DNA of 64,000 nucleotides from Solea solea (GCF_958295425.1 NC_081145.1:13623943-13687942), one strand, 5' to 3'; shown: positions 1 through 11,693, numbered from the stretch's first letter. Numbers and translations are program-made. Notes: generated by a model from the sequence alone, not told the origin.

Positions 1-1500
1 TCAACTCCAATTCAGCCCATTATGTCGGAGATATTGGAGCTTTTGAGGTCCTAAAAAACCTCCATCTGTCGAACCAATTTCCACTGCACACCTGTTTTAT
101 TTGAATGAGCACTGCTGGCTGCCTCCGTTTGCTTTAACTTGGATATTGCAGATAGTTTGCAAATGCTTGTGTCTGTGTTATGTCTCCGTTACACCTACAG
201 GTAAGAGCCAAATCTAACTAAGCCTCCCCAACAGCAACCCTGTGCAGCTCTTGGAAACAAGCACCAGATGATGGTAATTACTAGCTGACATCACGCAACA
301 GAAATGAACTGTTTGCATCTACATACTGTCACGCCTGACAGAGGGGGGATCACATGACACTGCGACATCGGTCCATCTCAGCTGTGTTGGTGTGTGCATT
401 CTAAAATGTGAATTACGTCCACCGCACAGTAATGAAAAAGGCACAGTTAAAGGAATGGATTTCCACAGTATGACATAAATCTCCCGGCAGTAAAAGAATA
501 TGGTTGTGTGCATCCAATAGTCTATCCCAACCCTGCCTGTTAACCACTCCCCATCTTTTCCTCCTCCGCTGCCCGAGCCTTGAGCTGGGGGAGCTGCATG
601 AACGGGCCCACACTGTTTGCTCACAAACACTCTGTTCAGCAGGTTAGGGCCCCACTGATGAATTATTCAAGCGCTTCCATCAGCTCTGTTGAGGTTCCTG
701 ATAAAAGTCAGGCGCTAAAATGGATCAGTCGATTAACCTGTTTACACAGAGCTGGGCTGTTGCCCCTCCCCCAGCCTTATTCTCCTACTTGTCTGCGGCT
801 TCCATCCCCCTCCTCTTTCCTCTGGTTGGCGATAAGTGCCTGACAGAAGCTATCACAGCAGCCAGAGCCCTGACAGACATGTGGCAGTGTGACACTGGGC
901 CCAGACACTGATGGATCACCCTCCCCACACCAATCTACCATGCCCCCAATGCTGTTGCTAACCATGCTATGACTGTCTCAAGGGAGGAGACAGCTTTGCT
1001 GGTTTAAGAGCAGCTTGCAAGGGAATTTCAGGGTTACTCATTCATACTATCTTTATCTCATCAGGCATCAGATGCGATTGATCTGTGGAACAATTGCATG
1101 TAGGATCTTTTGATGAAGATAAGGACATAATGAGGGGCAGAAGGACTTTTGCCCCATTCTTGTAATCACTGCTCATTTTCAAAACCGGGCCTCCTTTTAA
1201 TCATTAAGTCAAAGGCCAAGCCTGCCAAAGTCTACCTCTAATCTTATCAAAACCCTCAGACAAATCCATGCCTATAAACCACTGGCAAACAAAGGAGGAG
1301 GTTATAAGAGTCAGCAATTCAGCAATTATACAAGTAATGATACTGCTTTGTTTGTTTGCAGTAGATCCACCTGTTCACAGCCTGTTGCCATGCTCACTTT
1401 AGTTCAAGGCCCTATAAGCAGCTCTTCCTGGGTCTGACTTTCTCTGACACTGTGGGAAAAGCAATGAGCTGAAAGACATGAGAAACCTAATGGTACTTAC
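1..1500 (-). other. tle3 intron 4 (partial)
   Basis: This is the intron after the exon ending at 1501, whose donor is GTAAGT. I found no further tle3 exon and no other coding or RNA signal. Open frames around 319-965 are short, overlap on both strands and match no family. Confidence 0.75.
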
Positions 1501-3834
1501 CTGTTTGTGCATCTCTATGTTCAGCCCGTAGGACATCTCATAATACTGAAAAAGGAAAGCAAAGATTCAGCTGTAATCAATCAAGCTGATAGAAGTCACA
1601 TTTACAACTAGGTTGTTGCTATTTTTCACATCACATATAACATGACTATTATAATTGATCACTACACTGATTACATCATCACAAGGTTTCAGCGTGATTA
1701 AAATGCAAGTCCAATCCTGCCGCTGTGAGCAAATGTGATAAAATAGACTCGGAGAGGAAAAAAAGGAGTTCTTTGAACAGCTGACAGCGGATATTCAATA
1801 AATCGATTTGGTGTTGTTTATAGTGTGGGCACAAAGAAGAAGAAGAAAGGGCTGGATTTATTGATCACCATCTTAAGCTCTCAGATCTCCAGGATGTCTG
1901 TTTACTTAGCGTAACACGATTGCTCAACACTTGATATTTCAAGCCAGGTCAGTCTGTCTGGCTGAAATGTAATCCGTGGAGCCCACAAGTGGCAGCCAGG
2001 GCAGAAATGGCTTTCCAGTCAGCGTCTATTTGATGAGGCCAATGCATTATTCAGTCCATTAGCTTCTTCGAAAATTACTCTCAAACAAGAGAGCCATTCT
2101 GTCTGAGATCAGAGCCCCACAGCCGTAGCGTAACCTGACACCCAGTGCTGGCTGTGGGATACTTTCCTACATGTTTACCTAACCTCCTCCCTGTCAGGCT
2201 GACATGTTGTTTTCCTGTGAAAAGAATGTTTAACTTAAGCCTGCGTGTATTGGTTTAAGTCATCCCGGGTGTGTTTACCTGGGACAACAGAGCACACTGC
2301 CACTGAAGAACCTTCTGCGTCATGTCTAAACCAAATTCCTGCATCATGGGCACACCTATGTTTTCCTAAACAGCTGATTAATTTAAAGATAATACTGAAT
2401 GTTTCCACTCAAACCAAGCTTGACGTCTTGCAGAATAACCTGCAGCATGTTCTGCATCCTCCATTTTGTTTGCTGTGGTGAATTTTCCCACACACTCGCT
2501 CTGGCCCTCCACCAACAGCTCACGCCTAATTTATGGCTGTGCATATGTCTAAGCGTGTCTCCTAGGAGAATAATCAGATCGGCACACACAGAGGGCAATG
2601 CTGCAGGCGACCCTTGGAGATCAGGGGCAAACTATAATGCAGCCACAGCCCACTGCCGCCCGCCAGTCAGGAAGAACACCTCTGTAACAACCAGCCACAT
2701 CAAAACCCCCTGGGGGCTTTCACAGGCCTGTACGTGACACTCAGCCCGCCCTAACCACCACACAGGTGATCACAAAAGCCTGTCTCACTCCACCCCAACT
2801 AGATCTACAACAAGCCTTGCAATTTGGAACCATAATTGCTCCCTATTGTAACACAATCTTACCATGACATAGTGGCGTTGCATCTCCGTCTTCTCATTGG
2901 CCAGTTTGTCATACTCCACCTTAAGACTAAAATAGAAGACAAGGTGTCAATTTCAGGCTTCTCTGTCACTTCAATAACACACTTAGCAATTTGACAGCAG
3001 TGTATGTAAGAAAAATGTGGTCTTTCTTCATTTGTGTAAAGGTCAACAACCACATATTAGCTTTATTATTCAATAGAGAGTAAATGTTGAGCATTGGGTG
3101 GAATCATTACCTGTGATATTGGGCTTGTAGGAACTGAAATTCATCTTTAATCCTGTCACAAGACTCTGCTACGGTGAATTTAAAGCCAGGCTGACCGGGC
3201 TGATGTGGAGGCTGGAAGAAGGTTGTTAAAAAAAAAAAAAAAAACACATCAGTCGAGAAACGGGAGAGGGATTTCTTTATCATCTCCTGCAAGATGTCCC
3301 ATGCTGCTGGATAATAATATAAAAGTATTATTATACTATAATATTAGACTATTTGGAAGAGCATATCTCCTCTGCAGAAAATAAGACATTGCCACATTGA
3401 GCAGGTGGGTCTGCTTCACACCTCCTGAAGCTAACAACACGGCATAAAAAAGCTTTCACACTAAACATCAAATCCAGTTTGAGGAAGATAAAAAAAATAG
3501 AAGAAGAATTAAAACCACCACCTGTCTTTATATTCAGCAGAGTCATATGTTAGTGCATGGCTGAGTAAATATCTCCAGGCATGCACAAACCATCTGCGTC
3601 CATTTACAACTAAGTGCATGTTCTGATGTAACATAAACACATTAGAATGTAACATAGAGAAATGTGATGAGCTGCTTTGACTGTGGGGACGGCTTTTTTT
3701 TTCTTTAACTGTGAGGACACCGTCGGTCAGGAACCATGTCACACGCCACTGTTGTCACACACAGATACACTGTGTAAGCTGTAGTGAGTGGAGAGGAAGC
3801 GCTTTCTTACCGGATGTCGGCCTTGTGGATACAT
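1501..3834 (-). CDS. tle3: TLE3 (Groucho/transducin-like enhancer co-repressor), N-terminal exons 1-4, gene continues off the left edge
   Basis: Four coding exons are visible on the minus strand: 3811-3834 (ATG at 3834, residues 1-8, MYPQGRHP), 3111-3211 (residues 9-42, including [20 protein letters not shown]), 2863-2926 (residues 42-63) and 1501-1545 (residues 64-78, [15 protein letters not shown]). All junctions are AG/GT and the lengths 24+101+64+45 keep frame. TLE proteins are nuclear co-repressors recruited by TCF/LEF, Hes, Runx and other factors. The part seen is the start of the glutamine-rich (Q) coiled-coil domain that tetramerises and binds TCF. The sequence matches TLE3 better than TLE1 or TLE4: GQPGFKF, the SCDRIKDEF run and EYDKLANEK. 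The start codon has A at -3. Exon 5 (the TEIAKRLN region in relatives) does not occur in 1-1500, so the remaining Q, GP, CcN, SP and WD40 parts lie outside. Whether this is the a or b paralogue cannot be told here. Confidence 0.95.
3212..3810 (-). other. tle3 intron 1
   Basis: The intron runs from donor GTAAGA just below 3811 to the acceptor TTCTTCCAG above 3211. A run of about 16 T (minus strand; A on plus, near 3229-3244) lies just before the acceptor and forms an unusually pure polypyrimidine tract. It contains no other gene. Confidence 0.8.
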
Positions 3835-5110
3835 CTTGGAAAACTATCCTTTGTTTATGTCTCCAGCGTTCAGCAGGTCCTTTGGCAAAATGGCTCAAAC
3901 GTGCTCAGAGCCACACCAGCCTCGGCTCACAGGGGTGAGGAGGGGGTGAAGAGGGGAGGTCGAGTGTTGGGAAATGACGCGGTTTAATCTATAGACAAAG
4001 AAAGACACATAATAAGTAGTCAGCGCACCAAATTAGTCCAGTGTCATTAAAATTCGAGGGTTTAAAAAAAAAAAAAACACACACAAAAAACCCCAGCACC
4101 AGTCCTGTGCGCTTTTCTGATTCTCGATGACCTTATTCGGTCAGTGGTCAACGACTGACTCCAAACAACACACTCACACATACATGTCGCATTTTATCAT
4201 TTACATTTATGCACAAACAACACACGAGGAAATCACCACTTTTCGACGTGGAAATCCAATGTTTGCACTGATGTCGACTAGTGTCCGTAAAATGACCACA
4301 ACAACAAAAAGCCCCATTACAGACCAGGGGGGGGAGGACGGACAGGCCGGGGCCGACGGCAGCTGCTGCCGCTGCCGCTGGCTCGCACACCTCGTGTTTG
4401 ACTCCGCGGAGAGAGCGGTGATGGAGCGGCTGTGGTAAACCGTCCAACCTCCCAACAACAAAACAACCGACAGAAAGACACGGAAACCAACAACTCTGTC
4501 TGTGAAACAGGCTACGTACCCGTGCGCGCTCCGTCCGACTTTTGTTCCCGAGGAAAGAGAATCAGAGCGGGCTGTAATTCATGCATTTAATCCCTCCTGG
4601 TGTGAGCGCGGATCCCGACACGCATCCTCCGTCTTTTCTCCGGAGCGCGTACAACCACAGTTGATCGAGCTCGACCAAAACTACTTTAAATCTCAACCTC
4701 CGGTGAATGTGGAGCTGGTTAATCCACCCAAAAAAAGAAAGAAAAAATATACAAAAATCCCTCCAAAATCTGCCTTCCGACTCGAGTGTAGGTTGGAGAT
4801 TCTTTAAAAGCGTAACATGGTACTCTCTCCACAATCACGCGTTTCCCCCTTCGGTTGTCCAGCTTCACCCTGGTTGTTGCCACACACAGGCAGCAGAGGC
4901 TGAACTGCCGTGAAAGCGCCTATCTGTCCAATCGGATTACGGGGAAGGAGTACGGTCACATCTGCCTATCGGAGAGCGACGGCCCCCACGTGGGGCGCGA
5001 AGCTACATGACATCATCCCCGTGGATCCAGCGCTGAGGATTCTTCATACGTCCGTCCCACCGTGTTCACCAACAGCAGCAGCAGCAGCAGCATTAGTGCG
5101 CCGATGGTAA
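3835..5110 (-). promoter_or_regulatory. tle3 5' leader and CpG-rich proximal promoter
   Basis: Upstream of the tle3 ATG the sequence becomes GC- and CpG-rich, especially 4330-4440, 4500-4660 and 4905-5110. A CCAAT box lies at 4928-4932 and a palindromic CACGTG E-box at 4987-4992 inside a 12-bp palindrome. There is no convincing TATA box, as expected for a broad CpG-type promoter. The transcription start cannot be fixed from sequence; the leader could be several hundred bases long. Short frames overlapping here, such as 4127-4438 and 4502-4807, look like accidental openings in GC-rich DNA. Confidence 0.6.
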
Positions 5111-5439
5111 CGTTCACATTGGACAGCACTAATGCCACATCCGAGCCTCATTAATGTGATCTTTTTAATTATTATTATTTTATTTTGCTGCCCACATAAA
5201 GTTGATGAATTATTGGGTGAGACCACCATCATGAGGAGGGGGGGGGGGGTGAAGCATGCTTCAGTTTGTATCTCCATAAAAGGAGACGTGGGTGGAGTTT
5301 TTATAACATTGTTACAAAATGTTGGTGTAAAATATGTACAATGCTTAAAAACCGGGGGGGTGGGGGTTAACTTCCCACACATGATGAGAGCGTGAAGGAC
5401 ACAATAACAACCAATCAATCGACGATAACCTCCATGTTG

Positions 5440-5840
5440 AAGCCGCGGGGGCGACACAACTCGTCATATACTGTGGGGCTTTTATAAGTTTCTCCTGATT
5501 CTTGCACAACACGTCCACGCTCCTGCCTGTGAGGGTGAGAGAGAGAGAGAGAGGGGAGATGATTGCCTTTGTCTGATATGAACATCAGCCATGTCTGAGC
5601 TCTCTGCTACTCCGCCTTGTTTTGAAGCCTCGTCTCTGTCCCCACGTGGGTCTCCTCTGCGGCTTTAAGGCCTCTCGTCCAATGGCAGCGCGGCGCACTT
5701 ACTCCGCGCCCTGCCATTGGCCGAGCGGCGTGGAGGCTGTCACTCACGGAGTAGCGTTGTCAATCAATACCACGCGGGGTCGAGCGCTGACAAATGCCTG
5801 TGCTCCTCGCTCCTCTGCCGGTGAATAGAGCCGGGAATGG
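5440..5840. promoter_or_regulatory. Second CpG-rich block upstream of tle3 with paired CCAAT boxes
   Basis: A second CpG-dense stretch contains a CCAAT box on the plus strand (5679-5683), an inverted one (ATTGG, 5716-5720), a CACGTG E-box (5643-5648) and a (GA)n run near 5528-5552. CCAAT boxes in both directions about 33 bp apart fit a distal or divergent promoter. It could be an alternative tle3 start or a promoter for an antisense non-coding transcript. No coding sequence was recognised. Confidence 0.45.
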
Positions 5841-7164
5841 CTGCTTAATTAGCTCCGAATGGCTTTTCTCTCCAGTTCAAACAATCTGTTAGCACCACGT
5901 GGTAATGAGAGCCTACATTAAACAAAGGAAGAAAGGAAGCATGCAAACAGTTGTAACATTACAACCTGTAGTTTTCCTTTACATATGGGCCTGTGCGCAC
6001 AAAAAAGGATCTTGTCCACCAGTCGACCTGTTCCGACATTAAACATAACCTAACATTGCTGTTATGTTGTTAGGCTGGGCTCTAAAGCTTACACAATTAA
6101 AAAAAAACAAAAAAAAAACAGTAGAAGTTATTTAAATAGCGGGTGTATTGTTTGTGATATGAAACCTGTGAAATGAAGAAAAGCACTATCATATGCATTA
6201 AAAAAAAGGCAGAGTAATTATGTTGTCTTCAGTCTTAATGAACAACACACATTCACAGCTGCTAAATTAGCAATATATGGAATATAAAGCGCCGTCAAAC
6301 CATAGAATATATTTCCTTGAATTATTTTAAACACTTGCATTCTTTGTTTAATTGTTAATCGCCTCAGTTTTGCATGGTGTTACATAAATAAAGTTGTCAC
6401 GAGGATATATTGAGTCTTTTCACTTGTATGGTCTTTATAAGCCTGACAGAGAGGTTGTATATAGTCCAACATATGTTCACCATTATGTAGTTTTGGATCT
6501 AAATGTTTTTGATGTGTAGAGGCTGAAATCTAAAACTGAATATGTTTTGCTTTGTATGTTTTGTTTTTTGTTGTCATTGTCACGCTCCATGTTGCAGTAA
6601 AAATAAAAATGCCTCTCTCTCTTTCAGTTTTCTGTTTTGAATCTTTGTGCTTGTGATGTTATTAGGAGTGGTTTATCTTGTGATAAAACCAGCAGTGATT
6701 CACACTGACTGCAATGTGAGAACGCTAAGGTCATTTTGTCATGTTAAGGTCTGAGATTGCCCAGCAGTTGCCTTACTTGTCATTCTTGTCAGCCACCTTG
6801 AAGATGTGGGATAACTGTGTTATTTCCAAAAGTATGGAGGCAGTCTGTGAGAAACTCAAGCACACACAAGAGCTGGCGGCCTAATCTCAGCCAGGCACCC
6901 CCTCATGCTTTTCAATAGAGAGTGCTTGGATTAAAGGCAACAAAAGGCCAAGCCAAACCCCAGGGGGAGGGGGCTCTCAACCCACTGAGACCCCCATACT
7001 GTTTATTTACACGGAAATCCCAGCCTCGGTGAAACTCCCACCCTCAGGCATTACACACTGGCCTATTTGCAGAGGTGCCTCTAATTCTTGACAGAGCAAG
7101 GATTGTCCTCACTCCTGCCACTTTGAACTGAGAAGCAACTCATTTTCCAAACCACAGTTACAGC

Positions 7165-7400
7165 TAGAAACCAAATGAGGCCGTATCTTTGTTTTTTCTT
7201 CTTTTCTCGTCCTTAAAACGTTTTTTGTAAACACTGCATCGTTTCAAGAACTTAGTCTTAATCCCCACAAAACCCTCCAAAAAGTACATAGCTGTAGTAC
7301 ATATGCCAGGCCTGTATGTGGCACTGTAACGTTGCACCCAGAAATATACCAAAAACAGAGAAGGAGACATTGAGCATATATAAAGCATGCATGCTGCGTA
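7165..7400. repeat. Diverged dispersed repeat (related to the copy near 58030-58230)
   Basis: The block shares interspersed matches with 58030-58230, such as GTACATATGCC, the CACAAAACCC run and a (G)AGCATG end. This is most likely an old non-autonomous transposon family. Ends and class are not resolved. Confidence 0.45.
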
Positions 7401-7406
7401 CAACCT

Positions 7407-7471
7407 TATAATAATAATAATGATTATAATAATAACAATAACAATAATAATAATAATAACAATAATAATAC
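7407..7471. repeat. (TAA)n microsatellite
   Basis: Imperfect TAA/CAA trinucleotide run of about 65 bp. Confidence 0.9.
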
Positions 7472-8425
7472 TAAAGCTTTATCAGAAGAAATATACATTA
7501 CAATGGATACAATAACAGAGGCAGCATGAGGAAAGCCAGCAGGACAAAGGAAAGAAAATAAAGGTTATCATAAAGTAAAACTGATCAAATAAACTGCAAA
7601 CACAAGAAAAGGAAGACGATGATGGAAACAGAATGCAAGCACAAGAGAAAGGTGACCCCAAAACTCCCCTGAATTTAACTTCTTCCACAGAATAGTTCTA
7701 TGTGGGGTCACACCGTTATCATGTTGCCAACGGTATTTGATATAGATTTGCAGCCAGAAAATTAGCCAAAGATCATCGATATGGTGGAAGGACTTATCAC
7801 GAGCCTTTATTGGTTGTATTTGGAGATCACATGGCTCATTAATGTGATTTCCAAACGACTTGGGTATTTGTCTCTTTCACACAGCCTATACTTTCCTGTT
7901 GGTGAAGCAGAAAATGAGGCTCCTGTTACTGCAGAGGCTGGGGTTTGTGAAGCAGTGACTAAGACGTCACTGTACAAGCATGCAGTTTGTATGGAGATGC
8001 ACTGAGACATACTGCACATTCACAAACAAACGCACACACACACACACTGTGTGCTGCACGGGTGTCATTCATACGCAGGAGGCAGAAACTCACACACATG
8101 CACGCTCGTGCACCCACATTGCCTGCAACAAAGGGCCCACAGTGTGTGGTGGAAAGATGAATTGCCTGCACTGTGTTATCAGGGTGACTCATCTGAGAGT
8201 AATCAATGAAAAACAGGATCAAAGCCATTATCAAAGGGGGAACATGCAAAACACGACCAGTGTCTCAGAAATAAAAAAGATGAACTCTTTGGGTAGATTT
8301 GGATGAGGAAAACACAGAAGCGACTGAATTAAAATGAGATCTCTCTTCTCAGCAGTCAGTCAAAGACAGAAATAAGTATTACACAAGGCTTTACCCAGTA
8401 AAAGCTTATGTTTTATTTGAAGAAT

Positions 8426-8468
8426 TAGTAATAGTAGTAGTAGTAGTAGTAGTAGTAGTAATAGTAGT
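8426..8468. repeat. (TAG)n microsatellite, left half of the retroviral target
   Basis: A TAG trinucleotide run interrupted by the retrovirus. Its continuation (GTAGTAGTAG) follows the right LTR at 13081-13091. Confidence 0.9.
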
Positions 8469-8877
8469 TGTCAAAAGAATTGAGATCCATAGGAAGGAGA
8501 TCGGAAGTCAGCTCAGTGTCCAAACAAGGGTTTTAATCTTGTACAAGAGGAGCATTCACAAAGCAACACACAGGATCAGTTACAACGTGAAGACTCCCTG
8601 TCTTGTAGGAATCGCAAGGTATTTATCTGTCTCAATGGGTCAGCTATCGCCCTGCCATAAAGTGCAGACCCCCGCCTCTGCAGGGTTTGTTATCTCGCTG
8701 GCCCTTTTGTCTCTATTCACAAGTCACATCAAACAGTTCCTAAAACAATACAAATGGTCACTTGTCACAAGTCGCATCAAACAGTTACATTAGCAAAGTG
8801 TCAATGGTCTCAGGTCACATAGGTTGCATTGAACATTTGTCTTCATGTATTACATGAGGTACGTAATTCCCATAACA
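8469..8877 (-). repeat. 3' LTR of the endogenous retrovirus
   Basis: A 409-bp copy of the 5' LTR, bounded on the plus strand by TGTCAAAAGAATTGAG and TAATTCCCATAACA. It is preceded on the minus strand by a purine-rich tract and followed by the (TAG)n target. It should end transcription at its ATTAAA signal. Confidence 0.95.
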
Positions 8878-8890
8878 TATCCCTCCTGTT
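8878..8890 (-). other. Retroviral polypurine tract
   Basis: The minus strand reads AACAGGAGGGATA directly before the TG that opens the 3' LTR, the expected place for the plus-strand primer. A near copy (AACAGGAGGGAT) lies at about 9792-9803. Confidence 0.7.
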
Positions 8891-9193
8891 TATGCTTAAG
8901 CATAATTATAACAAATGTTGTAGAGTGTGAGAGCGAAAACCCTATCGAGCAGTTCAAAACATTCCAATTAACCATTTTCTTTCTAGATAGGGAAACTCTC
9001 TCACGGTCCCGCTGCCCCGGCAACCACACGCAGGTACTCCATTTGACAAGGCATTAAAGATACATTCAAAAACATCTTGATTATATTGTTATCCCAAAAC
9101 GAATTCAATGGGGACCAATTCAGAACACTACAACTTCTAGATTTCCTGTAGTACCATCATAATCGGTAGAATAAACACATAAACAAAATTTTC

Positions 9194-9580
9194 TTAAACC
9201 ATGTTGTTCTTATCTTCATCACACATTGTACCATATAGATCATCATTAGTCAAATCAGATGTAACATTTTCTGGTGCTGCATTCTTGTAGTCCTCTCGGC
9301 GGTCATCGGTGGTGGGGACTCTTTCATGCAGCATAGTTTTTTGTTGTTGTTTTTTTTTTTCTTAAAGCGGTGTCCTGAGTCTCTGTAACAGTCCTCTCAA
9401 ACAGGAATACAAAATCCACAAGTGATTAGAATATCAATCATCACAGCTACAGATAACGTATAGAACCTGCCCATTTTCCAAAGCCATCCAATCAGAGGTT
9501 CTTTGAAACCTGAATTTTTTCTTACTCTACAGATAGGGTTGTTCTCTTTTGAAGTGTGTGATCCATTGTCTGTCTTTCAG
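9194..9580 (-). pseudogene. Retroviral envelope remnant: membrane anchor and cytoplasmic tail
   Basis: Overlapping the integrase end in another frame is a stretch with GWLWKMGRFYTL followed by a hydrophobic run VAVMIDILITCGFCI (9397-9504). This fits an envelope TM subunit membrane anchor with its cytoplasmic cysteines. A TGA at 9397-9399 and a poly(A) run near 9350-9362 break it. A separate acidic 46-codon frame (9194-9334) then fits a cytoplasmic tail. The surface subunit and most of the TM ectodomain are absent, so the envelope is non-functional. Confidence 0.65.
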
Positions 9581-9713
9581 CTATGTGTACTGCTGTAGGT
9601 GTCGACAGTAGTAGTTTATAGGGCCCTTCCCAGTGTGAAGCTGACCACTTCACCAACCCCCAATCTCCTGGATTAATTGGCCCTCCTGTGGGTGCTGGAT
9701 CTGGTTTTATTGA
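9522..9713 (-). pseudogene. Retroviral integrase C-terminal fragment
   Basis: 63 open codons contain NPGDWGLVKW and HWEGPYKLLLSTPTAVHIAE, the conserved C-terminal beta-barrel segment of retroviral integrase (the GDWVLVK...WEGPY...TPTAV pattern). An in-frame stop precedes it. The catalytic core (DDE), RNase H and reverse transcriptase that should precede it are deleted. Confidence 0.8.
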
Positions 9714-9854
9714 CTAGTCTGCCTTGAGCATTGTGCTTAGAATACATTAGGCACACATTTTTAGTAAATATGTTTATCTATTGTAGATACCATCCCTCCT
9801 GTTGAGACATGGGTAATCCCATGACTCAATATTATAACAAATTTAAACAAATTA

Positions 9855-10082
9855 TTATGTTCTCAGATCAGTAATCGACACAGGTCGACTAAGTGGCTTT
9901 GTGACTATGTGTCCTGTTACAGATCTCACCTTCATACATTTACAGTGTTGAAGTGGTAATTTACTACCGCATTCATCTTCTCCAATTATTATTTTGCATG
10001 CTTCAGTATCGCATAGAAAACAAGTTTTATGATTATTAACCAACAGGGTGACTATGGCTTTTGGTTCATACTCAAAAATACT
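9855..10082 (-). pseudogene. Retroviral protease fragment with altered active site
   Basis: An open stretch of 75 codons plus stop contains FLCDTEACK, the position of the aspartic-protease signature D-T/S-G-A. The glycine is replaced by glutamate here, so the enzyme would not be expected to work. It lies in the same frame as the end of gag, separated by TGA codons at 10119-10121 and 10083-10085. It ends at a stop, and no reverse transcriptase follows. Confidence 0.7.
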
Positions 10083-10118
10083 TCAGTGTTTTCTAGTGTA
10101 CATACTTCTTCTTCCTCC

Positions 10119-10730
10119 TCATCTTCTGTGTTCTGGTATGTATGTGTGTGTGAGTGCATGACCTGGTTTATTGACTAGTAGCGCCGATGAATCATCAACT
10201 CGTCTGGGTCCCCCTCCTCCTCCTCCTCCTCTTCCTCTTTCCCACCAGCCTCTGTGTGTCCTGCCCTTTAGAGCGGGACACCTTTGAGCCCAATGTCCAA
10301 ATTTGCCACAGTTATAGCAGCTCTCATCTCCAAATCTCTGTCCTCCCCGTCCTGCTCCTCTGCCTCTACCCCTCCAGCTCCTCTGCCTCTCCCCCTCCAG
10401 CCTCCATGGTTAACATTGTTGCATCCTGTCCATCCCAAGCTCTCGGGTTGGGCATTTCTATCATTGGATACATTTCTTCTCCTTCCACATTTAAATCACT
10501 GACTTCTTTGGAGGAGAGAGTATTGGCATGTTAGGAGGGTTATAAGAATTATACCACTTACCAGAATGTGTTGTTTTTGGATCTTCTATGGTTTTTTCTG
10601 TCTGTGTTGGAGTGGAGAGAGTAGGAGCAGAGAGAGGAGGGTGAAGGGCTGGAGCGGAGTTCTGTGCAGGGGGCGATGGTAGTTGAGGGTTGACGTACGG
10701 GGGAGGGTTGAGATGGGAACCCAGAGGCAC
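10119..10730 (-). pseudogene. Retroviral gag remnant: proline-rich late domain, capsid start, nucleocapsid
   Basis: Three frame-disrupted pieces. 10491-10730 is proline-rich with an NPPPY late-domain motif. About 10390-10480 holds a YPM...NPRAWDG-type segment of the kind found at a capsid start. 10119-10409 holds an Arg/Gly-rich basic stretch and a complete CCHC zinc knuckle (CYNCGKFGHWAQRC, starting at 10319). The capsid body, including the major homology region, is missing between the second and third pieces, and the frames do not match, so no full Gag can be made. The final piece ends in TGA at 10119-10121, in the same frame as the protease fragment. Confidence 0.8.
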
Positions 10731-11471
10731 ATAATCATCATCCTCCTGTTTATCTCAGTTGGAGTACAAAACAGGAAAAAAGTTTATTACTTTTTTTTTT
10801 TATCATTTTCTTTTTCCTCTTTCTCCTGTCTTTTCCTTTCTTCATCCTCTCTTTTATCAATTTATCTGCCTCTTCTTACTTCCCTTTGACTTTACCTCTA
10901 TCTTTTCTACCAGTTTTTTTACATTCTTCTACCTGTAATTTTCATCTAAATCCATATTTATTTTCCCATCTTTTTATATACTTTACATTATCTAGTGCCT
11001 TTTGGCCCATTCGTTTTGCATCACCTTCATATTGAACCTCGTCAGGTTCAACACAACATTTATAACAACTATTACCATTTCCCATTTTGATATAAAAATT
11101 ACCTTCAATTTTATTCGTACTTTTATTTTAAGGTTCCTTTTTTTTTTTTATATATATTATTATTATTATAATAATTATTTATATATTTTAATCAAACCTC
11201 CAATCTATTATTTTGGTTCTTGCTCAATTCTAGTTTTTCCTATGAAATTTACTTTTGTATCTGACACTCCCCTTCTCTCTGTCACTGTGTGTGAGTCTCC
11301 CCCCACCAACACAGCTGGTCTCATTCACCACAAGGAGTCAGCTCGTAGAACCAATTTAATCCTATTATATTATTAACTATAGCCTAAATTAAATAATTAA
11401 ATGTCCTTCAACTCTATTTTATTCAATTTTATTTTATTATTATCATTATTACCATTATCATTATTATTTAT

Positions 11472-11693
11472 TTATCTATTCTTGTTTTTAACAATGCATC
11501 CACTATCAGGAACAAATCCCAAATAAAATTTGGTATTTTGCTTTTCACTGAAAAAGGACCATCTCTCCATCAGCAGCCCTTGTGGCTTCACAGCCTGCAA
11601 TGACCTCTTGTCAAAACAGCTTTTCCCCACAAACACTCTGCAGCCTGAGCCTATGTCACCAGGCACATAAAACAACACAAAGCCATGGCGCAC
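11472..11693 (-). pseudogene. Possible start of retroviral gag (matrix region)
   Basis: A 73-codon open frame begins with ATG just after the leader, where gag should start, and ends at a stop followed by an AT-rich, low-complexity stretch (about 10790-11470) without a continuing frame. The assignment rests mainly on position; I do not see a diagnostic matrix motif. Confidence 0.4.

Larger units (their letters stand above)
5841..8468. other. Intergenic DNA between the tle3 promoter and the retrovirus
   Basis: AT-rich non-coding sequence. It holds a CACGTG E-box in a 10-bp palindrome at 5896-5901, a diverged dispersed repeat near 7165-7400, a (TAA)n microsatellite at 7407-7471, a short (CA)n near 8029-8047 and a (TAG)n tract at 8426-8468. 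I see no gene. Confidence 0.6.

Noticed and set aside
10187..10534. Plus-strand frames rich in Leu, Pro and Ser
   Set aside because: They are antisense to the retroviral gag remnant and its (CCT)n-rich basic domain.
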